64,000 nt of DNA from Paraconexibacter algicola (GCF_003044185.1 NZ_PYYB01000001.1:1880978-1944977), one strand, 5' to 3'. Positions 26,679-35,025 are shown, counted from the first letter of the stretch. Made by a program: numbers and translations. Notes: generated by a model not told the origin, from the sequence alone.

Positions 26679-28072
26679 GCGAGCGCCTCCGTGGTGGGCG
26701 GGGTGGACGGGGTGACGGGCGCGGGAGCGCCGAGCGGGCCGATCGCCAGGAGCGACAGGCCGGCGGCCGCGGTGGCGGCGACCATGAGGGTCCAGGCGCC
26801 GTCGAAGGCGCCCGCGCCGTCGACGGTGCCGAGGATCGGGACGAGCAGCGCGACGCCGAGCGCGGTGCCGAACTGGCGTCCCATGGTGAGGACGGCGGCC
26901 CCGGTGGCGAACCGGTCGGGCGGCAGCGAGGCGGCGGCCGCCGAGGTGAGCGCCGGGTTGACGAGGCCGACGCCGACGCCGCTGATCACCATGCCGGGGA
27001 GGAAGTCGGTGGCGAACGCGACGTCGTCGCCCAGCCGCCACGCCCACCAGACGGCGGCGGCGCCGACGAGCAGCGCGCCGAGCGCCCCGACCCGGGCGGG
27101 GCCGAACCGCTGCCCCAGGCGCGCTCCGGGCAGGCTGCACAGCGCGGCGGTGGCGGGACCGGGGGCGATCATCAGCCCGGCGGTCAGGACGTCGCGCTGC
27201 CAGACGTCGGTGAGGAACAGGACGCCGCCGAGCAGCATCGCGGAGAACGCGACGAAGAACAGCAGGCCGCCGAGGACGGCGAGGCGGAAGCTCCGCACGC
27301 CGACGATCTCGCGCTCGAGCACGGGGGCCTCGTGCGTGACGGTGCGCCGCGCGACGATCGCCAGGAGGACCGTCGCGGCGAGCAGCAGGCCGAGCACGCG
27401 GCCGGAGCCGAAGCCCCAGTCCTCGCCGTTGACGATCGCGGCGATCAGGGCGGCGATCCCGAGGGTGACCGCGACGGCGCCGAGGACGTCGATCCGCGCG
27501 CCGCGGGCGTCGGCGGCGCGGCGCTCGTGCAGGATGCGCGACCCGGCGACGATCGCGGCGAGCCCGATCGGGAGGTTGACGAGGAACACCCAGTGCCAGG
27601 AGAGCTCGACGAGGAGGCCGCCGACGGGCGGGCCGGCGGCGGCGGCGACGCCGCCGGACGCGGCCCAGATCCCGATGGCGACGGGCCGCTGCTCGGCGGT
27701 GAACTCGGGCAGCAGCAGCCCGAGCGAGGTCGGCAGCAGGAACGCGGCCCCTGCGGCCTGCACCACGCGGGCGGCGACGAGCGCCTCGACGGAGTCGGCG
27801 AGCGCGCAGGCGGCGCTGGCGAGGGTGAACACCGCGAGCCCGGCGAGGAAGGCGCGCTTGCGCCCGACCGCGTCGGCGATGCGCCCGGCCGGGACGAGCA
27901 GGGCGGCGAACACGATCGTGTACGCGTTGAGGACCCAGCTGAGGTCCCCGAGGTCGGCGCCGGAGAAGTCCGCGGCGATGTCGGGGAAGGCGATGTTGAC
28001 GATGAAGAGGTCGAGGCTGGCGACGAAGACGCCGACGCACACCACGATCAGGACCTGCCAGCGACGTTCCAT
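26675..28072 (-). CDS. MFS drug/metabolite exporter (DHA2, EmrB/QacA type)
   Basis: 465 residues with about 14 membrane helices. Motif A 'GRIADAVGRKRAFLAGL' (after TM2), the DHA2 motif 'LDLFIVNIAFPDIAADF' in TM1, and motif C 'GIWAASGGVAAAAGPPVGGLL' in TM5. Expected proton-driven efflux of hydrophobic compounds across the inner membrane. Divergent from an HxlR-family regulator, with two related operator-like sites between them (28095-28143). First gene of the run MFS-thioesterase-ligase-glycerate kinase. Confidence 0.92.
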   Translation of the reverse strand: MERRWQVLIVVCVGVFVASLDLFIVNIAFPDIAADFSGADLGDLSWVLNAYTIVFAALLVPAGRIADAVGRKRAFLAGLAVFTLASAACALADSVEALVAARVVQAAGAAFLLPTSLGLLLPEFTAEQRPVAIGIWAASGGVAAAAGPPVGGLLVELSWHWVFLVNLPIGLAAIVAGSRILHERRAADARGARIDVLGAVAVTLGIAALIAAIVNGEDWGFGSGRVLGLLLAATVLLAIVARRTVTHEAPVLEREIVGVRSFRLAVLGGLLFFVAFSAMLLGGVLFLTDVWQRDVLTAGLMIAPGPATAALCSLPGARLGQRFGPARVGALGALLVGAAAVWWAWRLGDDVAFATDFLPGMVISGVGVGLVNPALTSAAAASLPPDRFATGAAVLTMGRQFGTALGVALLVPILGTVDGAGAFDGAWTLMVAATAAAGLSLLAIGPLGAPAPVTPSTPPTTEALA

Positions 28073-28094
28073 GGGATCCCCCGGACGACGAGTC

Positions 28095-28159
28095 GGTTGC
28101 TTGACGAAACGCACCCTAGCGATAGTGGGTTGCTTCACGCAACCCGACCCGGCTACGAT
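28095..28159. promoter_or_regulatory. HxlR-type operator pair and promoter
   Basis: Two related 16-bp sites, 28095-28110 and 28128-28143, agree at 14 of 16 positions. The second forms a perfect 7-bp inverted repeat with 5-bp spacer (GGGTTGC-ttcac-GCAACCC, 28127-28145). It overlaps a candidate -35 (TTGCTT, 28130-28135) lying 18 bp from the -10 TACGAT (28154-28159) of the regulator gene. Centres are 33 bp apart, about three helical turns. Autoregulation and control of the divergent exporter are inferred. Confidence 0.6.
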
Positions 28160-28168
28160 CGTCGCAGC

Positions 28169-28666
28169 GTGCTGCGCAGCGACTACGACGGACAGACCTG
28201 CTCGATCGCCCGCACCCTCGAGGTGATCGGGGAGCGGTGGACGATGCTCGTCCTGCGCAACGTCTTCCTCGGCCTGCGCCGCTTCGACGAGATCCAGCGC
28301 AACCTCGGCATCGCCCGCAACGTCCTCGCCGACCGGCTCGGCACGCTCGTCGAGCACGGCGTGCTCGAGAAGGTCCCCTACCAGGAGCGCCCGGTCCGCC
28401 ACGAGTACCGGCTGACCGAGAAGGGCATCGACCTCTGGCCGGTGATCGTCTCGCTCATGCAGTGGGGGGACCGCCACGCCCCCACGCCCGCCGGGCCCCC
28501 GGTGCTGCTGCGCCACCGCGACTGCGGCGGCGCGGTCTCCCGGCACCTCACCTGCGAGGCCTGCGGCGCCGCCCTCGGACCGCGCGACGTGCGCTCGCTC
28601 CCCGGTCCCGGCGCGCCGCCGGACCACCCGCTGCTGGTCGCGCGGGGTGCGGCCGACGGCGGCTGA
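28169..28666 (+). CDS. HxlR-family winged-helix regulator with C-terminal cysteine cluster
   Basis: 165 residues. Family signature 'CSIARTLEVIGERWTMLVLR' including the conserved N-terminal cysteine used for redox sensing in some members, and 'FDEIQRNLGIARNVLADRLGTL' as the recognition region. Beyond the ~105-residue HxlR core, a tail with C-G-G...C-E-A-C ('DCGGAVSRHLTCEACGAAL') resembles a small zinc ribbon. GTG 28169 lies 9 nt after a TACGAT -10. It likely represses the divergent MFS exporter in response to thiol-reactive or quinone-like compounds (family-based inference). Confidence 0.9.
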   Translation: MLRSDYDGQTCSIARTLEVIGERWTMLVLRNVFLGLRRFDEIQRNLGIARNVLADRLGTLVEHGVLEKVPYQERPVRHEYRLTEKGIDLWPVIVSLMQWGDRHAPTPAGPPVLLRHRDCGGAVSRHLTCEACGAALGPRDVRSLPGPGAPPDHPLLVARGAADGG

Positions 28667-28691
28667 TCCCGAGCGCCCGGCCGCCGCGGCG

Positions 28692-29672
28692 TCAGGCCGT
28701 CGCGCCGACCGGCACAGGCGCCGGTGTGGGCTCGTGCGGAGCGTCCGGCTCCGTGCGTGCCGGCTGGGCGGGCGCCCGCCGCGGGCCCAGGTTCAGCACC
28801 ACCACCGCGCTCAGGACGAGCAGGGCGCCCGCGAGCTGCACGGCCGTGAGCGCCTCGCCGTAGATCGCCATCGCCAGGCCGACCGTGACGACCGGCTCGA
28901 AGGTCGAGACGATCGACGCCCGCGACGGTCCCACCCGCGCCATGCCCGCGAGGAAGAGGGTGACCGCGCCGACGGTGGACACCAGCGCGATCGCGACGAT
29001 CCACCCCGCCGCACCGATCATCGCCCCGGGGTCGAGCTCCCCGCTCGCGAGTCCGGCGACGCCGAACGAGAGCGCCGCCCCGGTGGTGATGAACGCCGAC
29101 AGCGCGAACGGCTCCGCGTCGGTCGCAGCCCGGTCGGTGCAGAGGATGTACGTCGCGTACGCGAGCGCGGCGCCGACCGCCATCGTGACCCCGAGGCCGT
29201 CGAGGTCGCCGACCCCGCCGCCGAGCAGCACGAGGATGCCGCCGGTCGAGGCGGCGCCCAGCGCCGCCCAGGTGCGGGCGCCCGGCGTCTCGCGGCCGGT
29301 GGCCAGCGCGCCGAGCACGACGATCACCGGGTGCAGGTAGAGCAGCAGCGCCACGAGCGACGCGTCGATCCGCGTGAGCGCCCCGAAGTAGAGGCCGGAC
29401 TGCGCGGCGTATCCGACGGCGCCGAGCAGCAGGCCGGCCTGCACGGTCGCGCGCGACGGGGCGAAGCGCGCGGTCCCGCGCCGGTGGCGGACGGCGACGA
29501 CGAGCCAGAACACGAGGGCTGCGCAGACGAACCGCGCCTCGAGCAGCGAGAGGACGCCCAGTCCCGTGGCGTACGCCTCCTTCGCGAACACGGCCATGCC
29601 GCCGAACGCGGTGGCCGAGCCGAGGACGAGCGCGAGTCCGCGCGGGTCGGAAGAGGGGGAGGGAGCGGGCAC
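28692..29672 (-). CDS. EamA/DMT-family transporter
   Basis: 326 residues, ten hydrophobic helices in two EamA repeats, e.g. 'LVLGSATAFGGMAVFAKEAY' at the start of repeat 1 and 'VGAALAYATYILCTDRA' in repeat 2, each ending in the typical 'EPVVTVGLAMAIYGE'/'HPVIVVLGALATGRE' segment. Likely a metabolite exporter. GTG 29672 is chosen over ATG 29732 because a TAGATT -10 lies exactly 7 nt upstream of the GTG and because the longer form would reach the divergent LysR start. Probably controlled by that LysR. Confidence 0.88.
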   Translation of the reverse strand: MPAPSPSSDPRGLALVLGSATAFGGMAVFAKEAYATGLGVLSLLEARFVCAALVFWLVVAVRHRRGTARFAPSRATVQAGLLLGAVGYAAQSGLYFGALTRIDASLVALLLYLHPVIVVLGALATGRETPGARTWAALGAASTGGILVLLGGGVGDLDGLGVTMAVGAALAYATYILCTDRAATDAEPFALSAFITTGAALSFGVAGLASGELDPGAMIGAAGWIVAIALVSTVGAVTLFLAGMARVGPSRASIVSTFEPVVTVGLAMAIYGEALTAVQLAGALLVLSAVVVLNLGPRRAPAQPARTEPDAPHEPTPAPVPVGATA

Positions 29673-29679
29673 GCACCGC

Positions 29680-29685
29680 AATCTA
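29680..29685 (-). promoter_or_regulatory. -10 promoter element TAGATT (minus strand)
   Basis: Reads TAGATT on the minus strand, 7 nt before the GTG at 29672; consistent with a leaderless transcript for the EamA transporter. Confidence 0.45.
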
Positions 29686-29697
29686 GGCACCCGAAGT

Positions 29698-29745
29698 GGA
29701 TCGCACCAGCCTTGATGGCCTTGCCGATCCATAGGATCGTCCTAT
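29698..29745. promoter_or_regulatory. LysR-type autoregulatory region
   Basis: Two dyads lie in the divergent spacer: GGATCG/CGATCC (29698-29703 with 29725-29730) and ATAGGA-TCG-TCCTAT (29731-29745). The second covers the LysR start codon and a TAGGAT -10 (29732-29737) placed 6 nt before ATG 29744. A regulator bound here would block its own promoter, as is usual for LysR genes. Confidence 0.5.
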
Positions 29746-30709
29746 GACGCTGTTGCAGCTGCGCTACCTCCTCGCGACCGTCGAGCACGGCTCCTTCAGC
29801 GCCGCGGCCGACGCGCTGCACCTCGCGCAGCCGACGCTCAGCGAGCAGCTGCGCAAGCTCGAGCGCGAGCTCGGCGTCGAGCTCTTCCGCCGCGTCGGGC
29901 GCGGCATCGTGCCGACCGAGGCGGGGCTCACGCTGCGCGATCACGCCACCGCGGTCCTCGAGGCGGTCGACGGCGCGGTCGACGCCGTCGCCGCCGTCCG
30001 CGAGCTGCGCGGCGGCGTCGCCACGTTCGGCACCTGGGGCACCGCGCGGTACTACCCGGGCGCCGAGATCGTCGCCGCGTTCCGCGCCCGTCATCCCGGT
30101 GTCCGCGTCCGCATCGTCGGCCAGAACTCCGCCGAGGTCGTCGCGATGATCCGCTCCGGCGAGCTGGAGGCCGGCATGGTCGCCCTGCCCGTGGACGACC
30201 GCGACCTCGAGATCCGCCCGATCATCGACGACGAGGTCGTGTACGTCAGTGCCCACCCCGAGCACGTGCGCACGCCGCCGACGATCGAGACCGTGGCCGC
30301 CACGCCCCTGGTCCTGTCCGAGTCGACGTTCGGCACCGAGGACCCGACCCGCCGTCAGCTCGTCGAGCGCGCGCAGCGCGCGGGGGTCGACGTCGACCCG
30401 GAGATCGACGTCGAGGACATCGAGGCGGCCCTCGATCTCGCCGCGCTCGGGCACGGAGCGACGATCGTCGCGCGCGGGATGCTCCGCGGCCTCGGCGACC
30501 GCGTCCCCGCGAACCTCGGCTGGACCCCGTTCGCCGAGCCGCTCGTCGACACCTTCGCGTTCGTGCACCGCCGCGGCGCGCACCTCTCCCCGGCCTCACG
30601 CGCGTTCCTCGAGCTGGCCGAGGCGCACCTGCTCGACCTCGCCCGCGCGCTCCGCGTCTCGCCGCCCTCCCGCCGCCCGGCGCACGGGCCCGTCACCCGC
30701 CTCGCGTGA
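29744..30709 (+). CDS. LysR-family transcriptional regulator
   Basis: 321 residues. N-terminal HTH 'GSFSAAADALHLAQPTLSEQLRKLERELGVELF' (16-48) and a two-lobed periplasmic-binding-type effector domain. It starts at ATG 29744 with no leader and no ribosome-binding site. It diverges from the DMT transporter, which it probably regulates. The basic, proline-rich last ~15 residues are an extension. The effector is unknown. Confidence 0.92.
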   Translation: MTLLQLRYLLATVEHGSFSAAADALHLAQPTLSEQLRKLERELGVELFRRVGRGIVPTEAGLTLRDHATAVLEAVDGAVDAVAAVRELRGGVATFGTWGTARYYPGAEIVAAFRARHPGVRVRIVGQNSAEVVAMIRSGELEAGMVALPVDDRDLEIRPIIDDEVVYVSAHPEHVRTPPTIETVAATPLVLSESTFGTEDPTRRQLVERAQRAGVDVDPEIDVEDIEAALDLAALGHGATIVARGMLRGLGDRVPANLGWTPFAEPLVDTFAFVHRRGAHLSPASRAFLELAEAHLLDLARALRVSPPSRRPAHGPVTRLA

Positions 30710-30825
30710 GTGGCGAGGCGCCACGTTCGGGCCGTCGCACCAGGTTGTTGGACTAGAGCGTCCCCGCGCCGGGCAGGACCGCCCGCGTTCGGGGGACCAC
30801 CACCGACCGCAGTACAGGAGACGGC

Positions 30826-32451
30826 ATGAGGAAGTCATGGGCGGGGATCGCGGCAGCGGTCCTCCTGGGGGTCACGGCGACGTCCGCAACCGCAGCGGAG
30901 CAGCAGCCACAGCGCATCATCGGCGGCGGACCGATCCAGATCACGCAGGCGCCCTGGCAGGTCGGGCTCCTGCTCACCGACGCGAACTTCACGTTCCGCG
31001 ACAGCAGCATCCGCGGCCGCTTCTTCTGCGGCGGCTCGATCGTCGACGCGACGCACATCGTCACCGCGGCGCACTGCATGTTCCCCGCGGAGGGCTACGA
31101 GGCCCAGCCCGAGGACATCGAGGTCCTCGTCGGCGCCACGCGCCTGGGCAACGGCCTCACCGTCCCGGACGAGGGCACGCGCATCCCGGTCGCCTCGATC
31201 CAGCGCGACCAGCGGTTCGTCGACGGCGGCAACTACGCCCACGACTACACCGTCCTGACGCTCGCCCAGCCGATCCAGTTCAGCGACCGCGCGCAGCCGA
31301 TCCAGCTCGCCACGCCCGAGGAGCAGGTCCTCTACCGCACCAACGGGCAGTCGGCGTTCGTCTCCGGCTGGGGCAGCACCATCCCCTACCCGGCCGACTT
31401 CCAGGGCGACCCGCCCTCGGACCGCCCCACCGATCTCAAGCAGGTCGGGGTGGACATCGTCGACGACGCCACGTGCTCGTCGATCTACTCCTCCGCCGGC
31501 CTCGACTTCACCGAGGAGGTCTGCGCCGGTGACCGCGTCAACGGCGGCCGCGACGCCTGCCAGGGCGACTCGGGCGGCCCGCTCGTCACGCTCTCCGACA
31601 ACGTGCCGATCCTCATCGGCATCGTCAGCTTCGGCGGCGGCTGCGGTGACGCCCGCGCCCCCGGCGTGTACGCCGAGGTCGTCGCCCAGCGCGCGTTCCT
31701 CAAGGCCGACGCGGGCCCGGCGATCCGCAACATCGCGCGGCCGACGCTCACCGGCACCCCGCGGGTCGGCGAGACGCTGACCTGCAACCCGGGCACCTGG
31801 ACGAGCGCCCCGACGTTCACCTACCGCTTCGCGCGGGTCGGCGGCGGGACCCTGAGTGGGCCCGGCGGCGCGCCCACGTACGTCCCGGTCGACGCCGACG
31901 CCGGCACCCAGGTGATCTGCGAGGTCGCGGGCACCAACGCGGCGGGCACCCGGACCGTGCAGACGACCGCGGTCACCATCGCGGCCCGTCCGCAGGCCCC
32001 GACGCCCCCGCCGACCCCGACCCCGCAGCCGCCGAGCACGCCCGGTCCCGACCGGGCCGCGCCGCGGATCACGTCGCTGACGATGACGTCGATCTTCCGG
32101 CCCACCACGACCGGCTCGTCGCCGTTCGCGACCGCCAGCGCGGTCACCCGTCGCGGCGGCCGGCTGTCGTTCCGCCTCAGCGAGGCGGCCCGCGTGCAGC
32201 TGACCATCACCCGGCTCGCCAACGCGGTCGGCCCGAAGAGCCGCTGCGGCTTCGCCCGCACGAAGGCCAGCGACCTCAAGCGGGTCGCGCTCCAGACCCG
32301 GTCGCTCGCCGCCGGGCGCAACACGCTCACCGTCTCCGGGCGCGTGAACGGCCGGCCGCTCCCGCGCGGCCGCTACGCGGTCCGCCTGCACGCCCGTGAC
32401 GCCGCGGGCAACCTGGCCTCCCCGCGGACGGTGACGTTCACCGTCTGCTGA
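30826..32451 (+). CDS. Secreted trypsin-like serine protease (S1 family)
   Basis: 541 residues. Signal peptide (1-~24, 'WAGIAAAVLLGVTATSATA'), activation-type 'RIIGG' at 30-34, catalytic His83 (TAAHC), Asp140 (HDYTVL) and Ser249 (GDSGGP). Asp243 is six residues before the serine, matching trypsin Asp189, so cleavage after Arg/Lys is predicted. An Ig-like module (~300-380) and a Pro-rich linker follow, then a C-terminal beta domain ending 'PRGRYAVRLHARDAAGN', shared with the protein at 1-1952. ATG 30826 has AGGAG upstream. The gene is monocistronic and ends in a hairpin shared with the convergent SDR. Confidence 0.95.
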   Translation: MRKSWAGIAAAVLLGVTATSATAAEQQPQRIIGGGPIQITQAPWQVGLLLTDANFTFRDSSIRGRFFCGGSIVDATHIVTAAHCMFPAEGYEAQPEDIEVLVGATRLGNGLTVPDEGTRIPVASIQRDQRFVDGGNYAHDYTVLTLAQPIQFSDRAQPIQLATPEEQVLYRTNGQSAFVSGWGSTIPYPADFQGDPPSDRPTDLKQVGVDIVDDATCSSIYSSAGLDFTEEVCAGDRVNGGRDACQGDSGGPLVTLSDNVPILIGIVSFGGGCGDARAPGVYAEVVAQRAFLKADAGPAIRNIARPTLTGTPRVGETLTCNPGTWTSAPTFTYRFARVGGGTLSGPGGAPTYVPVDADAGTQVICEVAGTNAAGTRTVQTTAVTIAARPQAPTPPPTPTPQPPSTPGPDRAAPRITSLTMTSIFRPTTTGSSPFATASAVTRRGGRLSFRLSEAARVQLTITRLANAVGPKSRCGFARTKASDLKRVALQTRSLAAGRNTLTVSGRVNGRPLPRGRYAVRLHARDAAGNLASPRTVTFTVC

Positions 32452-32462
32452 GACCGGCCCAC

Positions 32463-32492
32463 CCCCGTCGCGACGCGTCAGTCGCGGCGGGG
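32463..32492. terminator. Bidirectional hairpin terminator candidate
   Basis: Arms 32463-32474 and 32481-32492 pair over 12 bp with one G-T position; the 6-nt loop contains the stop codon of the convergent SDR gene. No T-run, as is common in such G+C-rich genomes. Confidence 0.5.
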
Positions 32493-33275
32493 GGCCGCCG
32501 TCCCGCCGCGCAGCACGCGCAGGAACGCGTCGCTGGCCCGCGGTGACAGGTTGTGCAGCACCCCGAGCAGCCGCACGATCGACGGGAACGCCAGCCCGCG
32601 ACGGTCCTGCTCCACCGCCTCGACGATCCTGCGCGCGAGGTCCGGCGCCGGCGCCGCGTCCGGGCCGCCCCGGTACCAGTCCGGCATCGTCGCCTTCTCG
32701 TGGTCGTGCAGCGACGTCGCGATCTCCCCCGGGAACACCGTCGTCAGCGACACGCCCGTGCCGCTGAGCTCGTGCCGCAGCGCCTCGGCGAACATCCGCT
32801 GCGCCGCCTTCGTCGCGCCGTACACCGCCGCCCACGGGAACGACCGCAGCGCCGCCCCGGACGACACCACGACGATGTGCCCGTGCGCTGCGTCCAGCAG
32901 GTGCGGCAGCCCGTGGTGGACCGTGTACAGCGTCCCGTACCAGTTGATGTCCGTCATCCGCCGGGCGTGCTCCAGCGGCTGGTCGCGGAACGGCCCGTAG
33001 TGCGTGATCCCCGCGTTGGCGACCAGCAGGTCCAGGCCTCCGGCCTGCGCGACGAACCCGTCGATCGCCGCCCGGACCGCCTCGTCGTCGGAGACGTCGC
33101 ACGCGAGCACGTGATGGGACCCGGGCAGCGACGCGGCGAGCTCCGCCAGCTCCTGCTCGTTGCGGGCCGCGAGCCCGACGACCGCGCCGCGCGCGGCCAG
33201 CTCCTGCGCCAGCGCGCGCCCGATCCCGCGTGAGGCGCCCGTGACGAACGCTCGTGTGCCCGGTCCGATCTCCAT
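32478..33275 (-). CDS. Short-chain dehydrogenase/reductase (third SDR)
   Basis: 265 residues. TGASRGIG (12-19), ANAG (86-89), Ser139, Tyr152-x-x-x-Lys156 (YGATK). 'AARNEQELAEL' with an Arg after the second strand favours NADP(H). ATG 33275 is chosen because a TACGCT -10 lies 6 nt upstream on the minus strand; the in-frame ATG at 33431 would overlap the divergent regulator. Unlike the SDRs of region 1 it stands alone, so it may be a general alcohol or keto reductase. Confidence 0.9.
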   Translation of the reverse strand: MEIGPGTRAFVTGASRGIGRALAQELAARGAVVGLAARNEQELAELAASLPGSHHVLACDVSDDEAVRAAIDGFVAQAGGLDLLVANAGITHYGPFRDQPLEHARRMTDINWYGTLYTVHHGLPHLLDAAHGHIVVVSSGAALRSFPWAAVYGATKAAQRMFAEALRHELSGTGVSLTTVFPGEIATSLHDHEKATMPDWYRGGPDAAPAPDLARRIVEAVEQDRRGLAFPSIVRLLGVLHNLSPRASDAFLRVLRGGTAAPRRD

Positions 33276-33281
33276 CGCGCG

Positions 33282-33317
33282 AGCGTACCCGGACACCGGT
33301 GGATCGGACGCTACGAT
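33282..33317. promoter_or_regulatory. Back-to-back -10 elements of divergent leaderless genes
   Basis: Minus strand TACGCT at 33287-33282 (6 nt before ATG 33275) and plus strand TACGAT at 33312-33317 (7 nt before ATG 33325). The two start codons are only 49 bp apart, so the two promoters must overlap and may be controlled together. Confidence 0.45.
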
Positions 33318-33324
33318 CGAGGCC

Positions 33325-34041
33325 ATGAGCGCTCCGCACGCCACCGTCGCCGAGGAGGAGTACCTCCAGACCCTGTTCTGGCTCCACGAGGTGGGCCTGC
33401 CGATGACGGGCGCCAACGTCGCCCGCGCCATGCAGCTCTCCGCCCCGACCGTCCACGAGATGATCGGCCGCCTCGAGCGTGACGGCTACATCGAGCGCGG
33501 CCCCGACAAGGTCATCGCCTTCACCTCCACCGGCCAGGAGCACGCCGAGGGCATCGTCAGCCGCCACCGGCTCATCGAGCGCTACCTCACCGACGTCGTC
33601 GGCGTCCCCTGGGACGACGTGCACGAGGAGGCCGAGCGGCTCGAGCACGCCATGAGCCCCCGGTTCGAGGCGTACATGCGCCGCGCCATCGGCGACGCCA
33701 CCACCTGCCCGCACGGCCACCCGATCGAGGTCGGGCAGCGCGGCGAGGCCGTCCCGCTCGCCGACGTCGAGCTCGGCGCCAGCGTCGAGATCATCCGCTT
33801 CGAGAACGAGGCCGAGGACCTCCTGCACTACCTCAAGGAGTCCGGCCTGGAACCCGGCCTCACCGGCACGCTCGACAGCAAGGACGAGGACGCCGTCGTC
33901 GTCCTCGCCGCCGACGGCCGCCGCTGCTCGGTCACCCCCTCCGTCGCCGAGACGATCAGCGTCACCGCCGACCCCAGCCCGCCCTCGCGCACCGCGCTGC
34001 CCGACCAGCTCGTCCTCGCCAAGGACAAGTGGGGCATGTGA
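33325..34041 (+). CDS. DtxR/MntR-family metal-dependent transcriptional regulator
   Basis: 238 residues. Winged-helix DNA-binding domain (~8-70, 'TGANVARAMQLSAPTVHEMIGRLERDGYI'), dimerisation and metal-binding domain including 'EEAERLEHAMSP' and C128-P-H130-G-H132-P, and a C-terminal FeoA/SH3-like domain (~150-215). The full three-domain form with cysteine and histidines matches the iron-responsive IdeR/DtxR group rather than short MntR. It would control iron or manganese uptake and storage genes elsewhere. The peroxiredoxin gene nearby is compatible with an iron/oxidative-stress link, but this is weak. Confidence 0.92.
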   Translation: MSAPHATVAEEEYLQTLFWLHEVGLPMTGANVARAMQLSAPTVHEMIGRLERDGYIERGPDKVIAFTSTGQEHAEGIVSRHRLIERYLTDVVGVPWDDVHEEAERLEHAMSPRFEAYMRRAIGDATTCPHGHPIEVGQRGEAVPLADVELGASVEIIRFENEAEDLLHYLKESGLEPGLTGTLDSKDEDAVVVLAADGRRCSVTPSVAETISVTADPSPPSRTALPDQLVLAKDKWGM

Positions 34042-34105
34042 CCTCCGGGGCGTCCGGGCGCCCCTGACGGTCCGCGCCGGAGGTCCCACCCCGGGCCGTG
34101 CGCCC

Positions 34106-34157
34106 GCGACCGCCGTGCGAAGCGCGCGCCTGGTGGGGGGAGACGTACGGCGGTCGC
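34106..34157. repeat. 52-bp hairpin repeat, copy 3 (diverged)
   Basis: Same length and layout as copy 1 at 9801-9852, with 45 of 52 positions identical. The outer 11 bp of each arm and most of the loop motif gcgcctggtg are conserved, while the inner arm has decayed so pairing is weaker. It lies between two convergent genes (ends 34041 and 34195). Confidence 0.75.
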
Positions 34158-34194
34158 CGGCACCGGCTGCGCGACCGTGGGCGTCCGTGGCGGC

Positions 34195-35025
34195 TCAGAG
34201 CGCGACGTGCCCGGTGACGACCGTGGTCGTTGCGCCCGCGACCCAGACGTCGCCGTCGGCAGCGGACACGTGGACGCGGCCGTCGCGGCCGATCGCGGTG
34301 CCCTGACGGGCGACGTACGGCTCGGCGAGCAGGCCGTCACCGAGCAGCCACTGCCCGAGCGACGCGTTCAGCGACCCGGTCACCGGGTCCTCCGCGACCG
34401 TCCCGTCCTCGGGGAAGAACGCGCGGACCTCGAGCTCGTGCCCCGCCCCTGGCGCGGTCACCGCGGCCAGCCCGAGCTTCAGCGCCAGCGCGTGCGGGCG
34501 CCGGACCGCGAGGACGTCCTCGGCGCTGCGCAGCAGCACGCCCAGCCAGCCCGGCCCGTTGTCGACCCAGCGGGCGGCGACCACCCGGTCGGCCGACAGG
34601 CCGCAGGCCTCGAGCACGTGCGCGAGATCCTCCGCGTCGACGGGGCCGTCGCGGACCAGCGGCGGTGCCGCGAACGCGAGCAGCCCGCCCGCCGTGCGGC
34701 GCAGCTGCACCGGGCCCGCGGCGCACTCCTGCATCACGCGCTCCGCCGACCGGCCGTCGAGCCACGCGTGGCAGGTGCCGAGCGTCGGGTGTCCCGCGAA
34801 CGGCAGCTCGCCGCCGGGCGTGAAGATCCGCACCGCGTAGTCGGCGCCCGAGCCCGGGGTGGGCGGCAGCACGAACGTCGTCTCGGAGAGGTTCGTCCAG
34901 CGGGCGAACGCCTGCATCTCCGCGGTCGACAGCCCGGTCGCGTCGAGGACGACGGCGACCGGGTTGCCCGTCCCCGGCGCGGTGCCGAAGACGTCGACCT
35001 GGGCGAACGGCCGGCGCAGCGTCAG
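34195..35025 (-). CDS. PhzF-family isomerase/epimerase-like protein, probable CTG start
   Basis: 276 residues. PhzF family pattern 'QVDVFGTAPGTGNPVAVVLDA' at the N-terminus, 'NLSETTFVLPP' carrying the catalytic-type Glu, 'GGELPFAGHPTLGTCHAWL', and 'EDPVTGSLNASLGQWL' near the C-terminus. Such proteins catalyse isomerisation of small acidic metabolites; the substrate is unknown. No ATG, GTG or TTG lies in frame between the family N-terminus and the peroxiredoxin stop. The CTG at 35025 overlaps that stop as CTGA, exactly where other gene pairs here have ATGA or GTGA, so translation probably restarts on CTG. Confidence 0.82.
   Translation of the reverse strand: MTLRRPFAQVDVFGTAPGTGNPVAVVLDATGLSTAEMQAFARWTNLSETTFVLPPTPGSGADYAVRIFTPGGELPFAGHPTLGTCHAWLDGRSAERVMQECAAGPVQLRRTAGGLLAFAAPPLVRDGPVDAEDLAHVLEACGLSADRVVAARWVDNGPGWLGVLLRSAEDVLAVRRPHALALKLGLAAVTAPGAGHELEVRAFFPEDGTVAEDPVTGSLNASLGQWLLGDGLLAEPYVARQGTAIGRDGRVHVSAADGDVWVAGATTTVVTGHVAL

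Noticed and set aside
30835-34089. A 1084-codon minus-strand open frame across the protease, SDR and DtxR genes
   Set aside because: Opposes or shifts three genes with clear catalytic or binding motifs; composition typical of a shadow frame.
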